The notes under the pieces: generated by a model
The model's database searches: none
What the model saw: only the letters and a program-made list of their open reading frames with translations
What the model was told of the DNA's origin: nothing
Part shown: one piece after another, positions 1 to 6,974 of the stretch
Position numbering within the stretch: position 1 is the first letter of the stretch
Layout of the letters: each line of letters begins with the position of its first letter
DNA from: Shewanella sp. Choline-02u-19
GTDB taxonomy: Bacteria > Pseudomonadota > Gammaproteobacteria > Enterobacterales > Shewanellaceae
Assembly (NCBI RefSeq): GCF_002836205.1
Contig: NZ_PJBE01000013.1
Span: 2,356,001-2,420,000, forward strand
Length of the DNA stretch: 64,000 nucleotides
Direction: 5' to 3'
Program-made: the position numbers and the translations under genes

Positions 1-624
1 CTGCTGTAGCTTGAGCAGTGTCTCTAATTCATTGAAGCGTTGATTTAACGGAGCATTAACCAACAACGTCGCCGCATAGTCACTCTTTATCTGCTGTAAA
101 TCACGCTCTGCCTGAACATAGTCTTTTTGACTCATTAACTCAGATACCTTATTAAGGCTAGCAAGCAGTTGTTGATCTACCGCCTCCACCCTTACAGCAT
201 CTTGATTATCATCAAGGCCATTTGATTGCTGCATTAACGGAGTTTTCACCGCCTTTTTAACGTTATCTTCAGGCGATATATCAACCTCTAACGCTTGATT
301 TGGAGACGCCATTCTCATCAACGCAGGAGCTGGACTGTCTTGCGGAGTCATCATTAATGAGGGTATCGCCTCATCACTGATATCACCCGTCGGTATGGGT
401 GGATTAATCACAAATAGAGTGACGACCATAAGCACTGAAGCTGCAGATGATAAAGACCAGCGATGCTGACGCCAAAACGATTGGCTGTTTAACTTAGGTT
501 TTACATTGGTAACAGACAAATTTAAAATAGCTTGATCAAGTTCTTTCGGCGGCTGTTCTTGCGCTATCTTTTGATAAAGCGCATGCACCTCTTTGCGAAT
601 GTTGTCATCATTATCGTTAATCAT
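1..624 (-). CDS. Probable anti-sigma factor / membrane protein, 3' end cut off by window
   Basis: The frame is open from an ATG at 624 to the left edge, giving the first 208 codons; the C-terminus lies outside. The ATG overlaps the last 8 bases of the sigma factor gene, so the two are translationally coupled. An acidic N-terminal segment of about 50 residues, probably cytoplasmic, precedes one hydrophobic helix at residues 56-73. The rest (from about residue 74) is polar, rich in Gln, Asp and Met, and would lie in the periplasm. A cytoplasmic N-terminus, one membrane span and coupling to an ECF sigma gene fit an anti-sigma factor. I see no HxxxCxxC zinc motif of the ZAS type, so this role is inferred from context. 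Confidence 0.6.
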   Translation of the reverse strand, partial: MINDNDDNIRKEVHALYQKIAQEQPPKELDQAILNLSVTNVKPKLNSQSFWRQHRWSLSSAASVLMVVTLFVINPPIPTGDISDEAIPSLMMTPQDSPAPALMRMASPNQALEVDISPEDNVKKAVKTPLMQQSNGLDDNQDAVRVEAVDQQLLASLNKVSELMSQKDYVQAERDLQQIKSDYAATLLVNAPLNQRFNELETLLKLQQ

Positions 625-1321
625 ATTCCACCTCTTGCCACTTTAAGTCGACACAGGCCTTAAGGCCTTTTTGGGCATAACGGAGACGACTCTTAGTTGC
701 TTCAAGTGTCGCGCCGGCAATATCGGCAATCGTGGCTGCGGTAAAGCCCATTTCAATATTGAGTAGAAACGCTTCTTTTTGAACATGGGGAAGATCTTTA
801 ACACAATTTTTGAGCAGCTGAGCCTTCTTCTGCTGCTGTAATTGTTGCTCTGGCGTGTCAATGGCACTGGCTAGCATTGCATCAGGATCTTGTTCAGTAT
901 CATAAACATCACTGAAACTACTCTCAGGCTTTTTAGCTCTGACATGATCAATAATTAGGTTATGGGCAATACGGTATAACCAGGTCGTAAACTTTGCTTT
1001 AGCCTCATAGGCAGAGGCGGCTTTAATTACCCGACTCCACGTTTCTTGGTACAGGTCTTCCGCAAGTTGGTTGTCGTAAATCTGTCGTACAAAATAGCGA
1101 TATAACGGCGCTTTATGTTTGTTATATAGCAATTCGAAAGCGCGAGTATTACCGTCTGCATATTGCAACATTAACGCTTGATCAGGATCAGCATCTAAAG
1201 GTTGTTCTACTGTGTGAGTGGGCTGTAACACACCAAGGTCCTTACCAAATATCTTATACAGTAAGTCTGCATCGGCGCAGGTTATTTGTCTATAGCACGC
1301 ATACGGAAATATATTGCCCAA
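617..1321 (-). CDS. ECF-type RNA polymerase sigma factor (sigma-70 family)
   Basis: Sigma-70 region 2 lies at about residues 61-130, with the core-binding helix around YNKHKAPLYRYFVRQ and the promoter-melting segment FTTWLYRIAHNLIIDHVR. Region 4 is at about 172-222 and ends in a helix-turn-helix with TKSRLRYAQKGLK. There is no region 1 or 3, as in ECF factors. The frame opens with TTG at 1321. GTG at 1231 or ATG at 1171 are realistic alternatives, because family members are usually about 180-200 residues and the first 40 residues here do not look conserved. The overlapping downstream membrane protein is the likely anti-sigma factor. The signal sensed cannot be read from the sequence. Confidence 0.87.
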   Translation of the reverse strand: MGNIFPYACYRQITCADADLLYKIFGKDLGVLQPTHTVEQPLDADPDQALMLQYADGNTRAFELLYNKHKAPLYRYFVRQIYDNQLAEDLYQETWSRVIKAASAYEAKAKFTTWLYRIAHNLIIDHVRAKKPESSFSDVYDTEQDPDAMLASAIDTPEQQLQQQKKAQLLKNCVKDLPHVQKEAFLLNIEMGFTAATIADIAGATLEATKSRLRYAQKGLKACVDLKWQEVEYD

Positions 1322-1442
1322 GCAAGGTCAGTGTTGCTCTCTGGCAAATGACGGGACAATACTGCCAATGCAATAAATGATAAACGCGCATAAAAGATAG
1401 AGTGAGATTAATTGAGGAGGTTTACAGCGGGTGTTACATACA

Positions 1443-1473
1443 TAAAAAAACCGCAGTAACATGACTGCGGTTT
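1443..1473 (-). terminator. Rho-independent terminator of purE
   Basis: A 10-bp stem (1448-1457 with 1464-1473, arms aaaccgcagt / actgcggttt) with a 6-base loop is followed on the minus strand by a run of T. It lies 18 bases past the purE stop. Confidence 0.85.
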
Positions 1474-1490
1474 GATGTGATTAGCGTGGT

Positions 1491-1994
1491 TTAAGCAAGC
1501 TTTGCTTGTAGCGCTGCATCTTTAGCTTGAACCGCTTCAGCTGACTTAGCACGCTCTTCTTTCACTGCGACAGCAAGTGCATCATCGGCGACGGCTAACA
1601 TTTGCGCTGCAAGATAACCCGCATTTTTAGCGCCAGCGCTACCAATAGCAACTGTTGCCACTGGCACGCCACCAGGCATCATCACTGTTGATAAAAGTGC
1701 ATCATGGCCTTGTAGTGGACCACAATCAATTGGAACACCAATCACAGGGCGAGTAGTGATACCAGCAACGGCACCCGCTAGATGTGCTGCAAGGCCTGCT
1801 GCACAAATAAATACTTTACATCCACGCGCTTCAGCGTCAGTCACGTAAGCATGAGTCGCCGCAGGTGTACGATGCGCCGAGGTCACTTTAGCTTCAAACG
1901 TAATGTTAAAAGTCTTTAGTACATCTAAAGTCGATTGCATTGTAGGCAGGTCAGAATCAGACCCCATTAATACTGCAACAAATGGTTTGCTCAT
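1491..1994 (-). CDS. purE: N5-carboxyaminoimidazole ribonucleotide mutase (class I PurE)
   Basis: PurE moves the carboxyl group of N5-CAIR to C4, forming CAIR in de novo purine synthesis in the cytoplasm. Class I motifs are all present: GSDSD near the N-terminus, SAHRTP around residue 42, and the block GVPIDCGPLQGHDALLS followed by MPGGVPVATVAIG. I start at ATG 1994 because a strong GGAAGGAT ribosome site precedes it; an upstream in-frame extension is hydrophobic and not PurE-like. The product is 167 residues, near the usual 160-170. purK, the usual E. coli partner, does not follow; the gene has its own promoter and terminator and stands alone. Confidence 0.96.
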   Translation of the reverse strand: MSKPFVAVLMGSDSDLPTMQSTLDVLKTFNITFEAKVTSAHRTPAATHAYVTDAEARGCKVFICAAGLAAHLAGAVAGITTRPVIGVPIDCGPLQGHDALLSTVMMPGGVPVATVAIGSAGAKNAGYLAAQMLAVADDALAVAVKEERAKSAEAVQAKDAALQAKLA

Positions 1995-2037
1995 TTTTAA
2001 TCCTTCCGTAGGGCGGTACATTATTATATTTGCGCGC

Positions 2038-2066
2038 ATTATAATGATAATAAGTGCAAAGAGTAA
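2038..2066 (-). promoter_or_regulatory. Predicted sigma-70 promoter of purE
   Basis: On the minus strand a perfect TATAAT (2038-2043) lies 17 bases from TTACTC (2061-2066), about 45 bases upstream of the purE start. I found no convincing PurR box beside it. Confidence 0.5.
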
Positions 2067-2595
2067 ACAGGCTTCCCCCAAAGCCAATGCCGTAATTATC
2101 CCTAAGCTTTGAATGGACTGCAAATAACTTATTAGTACATATGTATAACAAATTATTACGATAGCGACAGAGCCGTTAATTTTACGCTGCTAATGCGCTT
2201 ACAACGAGCTATACAATTAGGTTTATTCATCTCAAGCTCATCAAACAGGCTGATAATGTATCATTTTGTAGAGGCGACGAAGCCATGATGAGGCAAGTAG
2301 GTCAATCAAGCGTTTACGCATATATTGACTCTAATCGCTCGAAATATGACGGTTCTTCAATCGAACCGTTTTGTTAAACTGACTTAATACGCTGTCCACC
2401 AATTTTTATTATGCAAGATCATTTCTTTCACTAAATTCGCTTGTTTGAGATGTTTTTTTTGCCTATTATTTAAGTTAGTTATGATTGATTTAGCTAAAGT
2501 AACTTTTAGTAACAGTATTTTTAATCTGAGTGCCTTTGGTTAGAGTCTTTTCATGTTTTGGATGCAACAAACAAATGGTTTGAACAAATAGAATA
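2067..2595. other. Long intergenic stretch between purE and the GGDEF gene
   Basis: No convincing protein gene. It holds a plus-strand hairpin at 2349-2369 (acggttc / gaaccgt, 7-base loop) followed by TTTTGTT, which looks like a weak terminator with no recognised gene before it. A 30-codon plus-strand frame starting ATGATGAGGC at 2284 runs into the hairpin. The right part is AT-rich and presumably carries the promoter of the GGDEF gene. Confidence 0.4.
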
Positions 2596-2603
2596 GGATA
2601 TTC

Positions 2604-3818
2604 ATGTTGCCCATCAAGGATAGTTTAAAAAAGAAGAAAATTGATGCGCTGGATTTTAAGACACATCTAGCTTTACTCGGCGTGCCTTTACTCTTGCTTT
2701 TTATCTGTTGGATTATTTTCTTTAGTATTAGCGCAAATCAAAGTTCTGTCGCAAATTTACTCCTGATAAGTATTATCTATTTATTCGGTTACAGCCTGAA
2801 TTACTATTTCCATCAAGGACGACTCAGTCGACTATGGGAGCACCTACAGCAGGTAGTTCATGTCAATGAGACCACCTTTGAGTTAGTTAATATTGCTAAC
2901 CAATATCAAGATGAAACCGCCTTTCTGAACGCGTTACTCAATAAGGCCGTTAGCTGTATTGACGGTGCCGAAATGGGAACAATCATTCGGGTTGAACCTG
3001 ATTCTGGTTCCTTATCATTTGAGTCTGCTGTGGGCATTGATATTAACAAGCTGAGAAAGCTCAATATCCATTTGGAACAATCTTTCGAATATCGGATAAC
3101 AAAAGGTAAATGTGACCGAGTGGTGGTCATTGACGACATGGAAGCCATTAATGCTCACAGTTCGCTAAGCTCTTCAGATCAAGATGTCTTGCTTGAGGCC
3201 CCCTCAATACCAATACGCTCAACACTATCAAGCCCAATTCATATCGATGGTAAGCTTTACGCAATGCTAAATTTAGACAGCGGTAAAGTAAAAGCCTTTA
3301 GTCATTATGACCGAAATCTGGTCGCTATATTGACTCATGAGGCGGCGAACGCGATATCTCTTTACCAAAAAACACACAAAATCAATACGCTAGCTAACTT
3401 TGATAGTTTAACCGGTTTATATAATCGTCAGCGCTTTGAAGCCCTCGCTAAAGAATGGACCTTAAAGCCCCATTTTGGCAGTTATTTAGTATTAATCGAT
3501 ATCGATAATCTAAAGACAATTAATGATCACCACGGACATCAAGCCGGCGATGCCGCACTGCAGAAAGTAAGCCGTGTACTGAAAGCTCAGTGGCACCAAA
3601 AGCAGTTAGTCGCCCGTTACGGTGGAGATGAGTTTATCGCCCTTTGCCATGGTCCATTAGAACGTATAGAAAGCGAGATCATTGCAATAGAGGATGACCT
3701 CAGTGAACAAGGCGCTGTCTCGTTTAGTTATGGGGTTGAGCAATATAACGGCCAGTGGAATAAAACCTTAAAGGCCGCAGATGAGGCGATGTACCGTAAT
3801 AAACGGGGCAAAAAATAG
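2604..3818 (+). CDS. Membrane-anchored GAF-GGDEF diguanylate cyclase
   Basis: Two hydrophobic helices at about residues 23-45 and 52-70 anchor the protein in the inner membrane. A GAF-like sensory domain follows (about 90-255), then a GGDEF domain (about 265-404) with an intact GGDEF signature at 340-344 and the substrate motif DIDNLKTINDHHGHQAGD. The protein should make cyclic di-GMP from two GTP. The product-inhibition motif RxxD, expected five residues before GGDEF, is absent (HQKQ in its place), so feedback inhibition may be lost. There is no EAL domain. The ATG at 2604 has an AGGAT ribosome site. Ligand and output are unknown. Confidence 0.9.
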   Translation: MLPIKDSLKKKKIDALDFKTHLALLGVPLLLLFICWIIFFSISANQSSVANLLLISIIYLFGYSLNYYFHQGRLSRLWEHLQQVVHVNETTFELVNIANQYQDETAFLNALLNKAVSCIDGAEMGTIIRVEPDSGSLSFESAVGIDINKLRKLNIHLEQSFEYRITKGKCDRVVVIDDMEAINAHSSLSSSDQDVLLEAPSIPIRSTLSSPIHIDGKLYAMLNLDSGKVKAFSHYDRNLVAILTHEAANAISLYQKTHKINTLANFDSLTGLYNRQRFEALAKEWTLKPHFGSYLVLIDIDNLKTINDHHGHQAGDAALQKVSRVLKAQWHQKQLVARYGGDEFIALCHGPLERIESEIIAIEDDLSEQGAVSFSYGVEQYNGQWNKTLKAADEAMYRNKRGKK

Positions 3819-3825
3819 CGACACG

Positions 3826-4019
3826 CAAATCCGTTTTAGTATTGTCTCTAACGTTGCTGAGGTCGCTTCTTGCTCTCTTGCTTACTCAGTAATCGTCTTT
3901 AAACTGCTATGAACATCTTGGCTAAGTCTGGACATTTCACATGCTCGATCGTTAATACTCGAAGTTGAAGTTTGTTGTCCCTCAATACTGTCGTTAATAT
4001 TACCGGTAAGGGTGTCAAC
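3826..4019 (-). pseudogene. Decayed methyl-accepting chemotaxis protein fragment
   Basis: On the minus strand one frame reads VDTLTGNINDSIEGQQTSTS, then SSINDRACEMSRLSQDVHSS, then LKTITE, a stop (TAA, 3884-3882) and AREQEATSATLETI. This is the spacing and Gln/Thr/Ser-rich heptad pattern of the C-terminal signalling coiled coil of chemoreceptors. A stop also lies at once upstream (4022-4020), and there is no start codon or ribosome site. The in-frame stop could be a single CAA-to-TAA change. It is best read as what is left after most of a chemoreceptor gene was deleted. Confidence 0.6.
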
Positions 4020-4065
4020 CTAATTTTAGGACTAGACAACATCAATTAATTTGGAACCTGTTTAT

Positions 4066-4683
4066 CTACCCAAAAAACAATCGCCACAACCAAGATGAGT
4101 CAAGATCCTCTTCGCATTGTCTATACTGACCCGCATAACGCTTAGAGCGATCGTCGACTTTTTTAGCGACTTTAATTAACCAGGCTTTTTGGTTATAAGT
4201 TTTACGCTTATAGCCGCCCCAGCCTTCATGATAATTTAGATATTGATTACGCGCGTCCCACTTAGACACCCCGTTAATTTTATTGGTCTTATAAATAAAC
4301 CAACCCATGAAATCCATGGCATCATCAAAATCACTGCGGCTTGACCAAGAGTTACCCGTCTCTCTCACATAGTCATCCCAAGTCATGGTTTTAGCCTGAG
4401 CATAACCATAGGCGTCACTCGCTCTACCTGTCGGTATGAAACCTAAAAAATACTCCATTGGCGGCGCGGCATTATGTTTAAATGAGCTTTCTTGATACAT
4501 CATTGCCAGTGGAACGTGCACAGGTACGCCCCACTTTTCTCTGGTATTTTTGGCGGCGCTATACCATGAACGATTCTCTTGAAATATCGAACATAGATTT
4601 TCGGGATCTTTGGGAGGAGGAGTTGCGCAACCAGTTAAAAATGTTGCCAAGATAACAGTCGCAAGTAATGCAGGCCATTTCAT
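4066..4683 (-). CDS. Lipoprotein with lytic-transglycosylase (SLT-like) fold
   Basis: The start at ATG 4683 gives a 205-residue protein with a clear lipoprotein signal peptide ending LTGC (Cys19), so the mature protein should be lipid-anchored in the outer membrane facing the periplasm. MMYQESSFKHNA around Glu65 matches the ESxFxxxA catalytic motif of soluble lytic transglycosylases, and AYGYAQAK matches the next conserved block (GLMQ type). It probably cleaves or binds peptidoglycan. A frame extension to 4728 would put a charged and Cys-rich segment before the signal peptide, so I reject it. No operon partner is evident. Confidence 0.8.
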   Translation of the reverse strand: MKWPALLATVILATFLTGCATPPPKDPENLCSIFQENRSWYSAAKNTREKWGVPVHVPLAMMYQESSFKHNAAPPMEYFLGFIPTGRASDAYGYAQAKTMTWDDYVRETGNSWSSRSDFDDAMDFMGWFIYKTNKINGVSKWDARNQYLNYHEGWGGYKRKTYNQKAWLIKVAKKVDDRSKRYAGQYRQCEEDLDSSWLWRLFFG

Positions 4684-4806
4684 AAAAATTGATACCAACG
4701 GACAATAATAGCAAAGTGCTAGTGTCACATTGATAGCTTAAATATGCAATTGGGGTTTAATTAAATTGTGTTAAAAATCAGACCGTGAAATACATTATTG
4801 CGACCA

Positions 4807-5229
4807 TTATCTCGACGCAGGAAGCTCACAATTGTAGGACTCTTGTTGCCATACTTCTGGTTGCCAAAAGCCACTATCCTTACCTCTATAGACTTTGTCG
4901 CTATTAAACTTAGCGGCTAAGTGATAGCGCGTATTGGCTTCTACTACCACGATCAAATCTTTTGGGGTACGAGATGCCAGCGATACTTTTAAAGTGGGTG
5001 AATCAATCAGCTCCGCCAGCGTAAAACGGTGTTCGCCAACGCTAAGGCGATAATTAGGCTGAGAAATCACAGGTTTTCCATCGAGGTGGGTAACGACTGC
5101 GCGATAGATCCCAAGCTCTGGTTCAGGAGCCAAAAAGCTTGAGACGGTGCCACACTGATGACTGCTATCAAGTTGCGATGCGCAGCCAGATAGCAGTAAT
5201 ACCAACATAGAGGCGTTAAGCTGTTTCAC
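4807..5229 (-). CDS. Small uncharacterised lipoprotein downstream of gshA
   Basis: 140 residues with a lipoprotein signal peptide ending LSGC (Cys16). The mature part looks like a small beta-rich periplasmic domain, with alternating hydrophobic strands such as YRLSVGEHRFTLAEL and DLIVVVEANTRYHLAAKF. I do not recognise a named family. The start codon is GTG at 5229, only two bases after the gshA stop, with a poor ribosome site, so translation probably depends on coupling to gshA. A functional link to glutathione synthesis is not supported beyond co-transcription. Confidence 0.8.
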   Translation of the reverse strand: MKQLNASMLVLLLSGCASQLDSSHQCGTVSSFLAPEPELGIYRAVVTHLDGKPVISQPNYRLSVGEHRFTLAELIDSPTLKVSLASRTPKDLIVVVEANTRYHLAAKFNSDKVYRGKDSGFWQPEVWQQESYNCELPASR

Positions 5230-5231
5230 CG

Positions 5232-6797
5232 TTATTGCTCGAAGTAATCAGCGAGAAATTGATCAAAACTCACTTCATCAAGCGCTTCACTCGCCGCTTG
5301 CTTGTCGAGTGACGATCTTGCATCTTGCTCATACCGAGCCAACACAGAGTCGCTAATAGGCAAGTCTATAAGTTGCTGATGGTATTGCTGTGCAAGCTCT
5401 TTCACCCAATGACCGTGATCAACTTGCTCCTTTTGAAGCTTAGTCATGATCCGACCCGATAAAGTCTCATCAGGATTCACGACCGCTTTATGCCAGTGCG
5501 CCAGAGCCTTTTGATACTCACCCTCAGCACCGTCATCAAGCAGTTCTGCAATCGAGCCTAAGTTATCAAATAACGTTTCGAGCCACTGTGTCAACGAAAT
5601 GTCTGCACCATTCTGACTCAAGACTAAGCCTGGTTTACGCCCTTCTAACACAACGGCTTGTAAGTTAGCTGAAATTTCAGCTTCTTCCGTTTCGTCGCTG
5701 TTGCTCGAAGGCTGTAATAAACAATTAAGCAGAAACATATCCAAAAAACGAATTTGTGACTTTTCAATACCAACCGCGCTATAGGGGTTAACATCAAGCG
5801 CCCTGACTTCAATATACTCAACGCCTGCACGCGCTAAAGACTCAGAAGGTTTCTCATTTCCTTTAGCGACTCTTTTGGCTCGTATAGGAGAATAAAATTC
5901 ATTTTCAATTTGTAAAACGTTAGCATTAAGTTGACGATATTCGCCTGCGACTTTGACACCAATTTGGGCAAAGTTTGCCGATGGCATATTGATAGCGGCG
6001 TTCATACCATCAAGGTAAGAAGATAGATTGTTGTAACTAATGTCGAGGCTATCTTGTTCTTGATTGGTATAGCCTAAATCACTCATGCGCAGCGATGTGG
6101 CGTAAGGTAAATAAAGCGTGCCCTTGCCAATTTTTTCGAACGGTAGCGTCGTTTTTTGGTCTTTAATAAACGATCCGCATAGCGCGGGTGATGCACCAAA
6201 TAAATAAGGTAACACCCATACCAAACGGCGATAATTACGAATAAGGCCAAAGTAAGAATCAGAGATAAACTCTTCTTTACTCAACGCTTTATTGGATAGT
6301 TCATAAAGCCGTGTCCAAAGATCGTCAGACACCGAAAAGTTAAAATGCACTCCAGAGATAATCTGCATGAGTGCGCCATATCGATAAGTTAATCCTTTAC
6401 GATACAAACGTTTCATTTTGCCATTATTTGAACAGCCATAATCAGCAATAGGAATGTCAGCAACATCACCCACATAGCAAGGCATACTAACCGGCCACAG
6501 TTGCTGGCCATTTAAGTTACGCACGCTATACGCATGCGTGTATGTTAAATCTTCAACGAGTTCATCAATGTTTTCAAACACGGGAGTAATAAACTCAAGC
6601 AAGGACTCACTATAATCGGTAGTGATCCGCGAATGCATTAAGGCAGAGCCTAATACTTCAGGGTGACTATCCGTTGCTAAGTGACCTGTCTTTTCAATTC
6701 TAAGCGCTTCACGTTCAATGCCTCGCTGCATTGATTTTAGTGCTTGACGACTTGTCGGATCCGACAGATCCCCTACTAATTCATTGAATGATTTCAA
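5232..6797 (-). CDS. gshA: Glutamate-cysteine ligase (proteobacterial type)
   Basis: GshA joins L-glutamate to L-cysteine with ATP, the first and rate-limiting step of glutathione synthesis. The 521-residue length equals that of the E. coli enzyme class. Visible family blocks include GIEREALRI near residue 27, HSRITTDYSESLLEFITPV around 54-72, and IENEFYSPIRAKR in the middle. The start is TTG at 6797, as for E. coli gshA, which also uses TTG; this may keep expression low. The small lipoprotein gene follows after 2 bases. Confidence 0.95.
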   Translation of the reverse strand: MKSFNELVGDLSDPTSRQALKSMQRGIEREALRIEKTGHLATDSHPEVLGSALMHSRITTDYSESLLEFITPVFENIDELVEDLTYTHAYSVRNLNGQQLWPVSMPCYVGDVADIPIADYGCSNNGKMKRLYRKGLTYRYGALMQIISGVHFNFSVSDDLWTRLYELSNKALSKEEFISDSYFGLIRNYRRLVWVLPYLFGASPALCGSFIKDQKTTLPFEKIGKGTLYLPYATSLRMSDLGYTNQEQDSLDISYNNLSSYLDGMNAAINMPSANFAQIGVKVAGEYRQLNANVLQIENEFYSPIRAKRVAKGNEKPSESLARAGVEYIEVRALDVNPYSAVGIEKSQIRFLDMFLLNCLLQPSSNSDETEEAEISANLQAVVLEGRKPGLVLSQNGADISLTQWLETLFDNLGSIAELLDDGAEGEYQKALAHWHKAVVNPDETLSGRIMTKLQKEQVDHGHWVKELAQQYHQQLIDLPISDSVLARYEQDARSSLDKQAASEALDEVSFDQFLADYFEQ

Positions 6798-6919
6798 AAT
6801 CTTATTCTCTAGTACGTGACTTTAACCTAAAGCTCATGACAGTCAGACCTGCTTTAACTGGCTAAACTTTCAAGTCATATCAAAATAGTCTTTACGTCAC
6901 TGTCATGACGATTATAGAT

Positions 6920-6948
6920 GAGGTAACCCCATTAACTAGGATTACCTC
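6920..6948 (-). repeat. Inverted repeat between the M16 peptidase gene and gshA
   Basis: The arms gaggtaa (6920-6926) and ttacctc (6942-6948) pair perfectly, and partial pairing continues inward. No T-run follows on the minus strand, so it is a weak terminator candidate or an operator-like site. Confidence 0.3.
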
Positions 6949-6974
6949 TTGTATATAGGGTCTCCCCACTTACT

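Noticed and set aside
2023..2123. Hydrophobic N-terminal extension of PurE
   Set aside because: The longer frame would include the promoter. The strong ribosome site and the family start are at ATG 1994.
2308..2325. PurR-like half-palindrome (aagcgtttacgca) upstream of purE
   Set aside because: It is about 300 bases from the gene, far from the predicted promoter, and matches the PurR consensus poorly.
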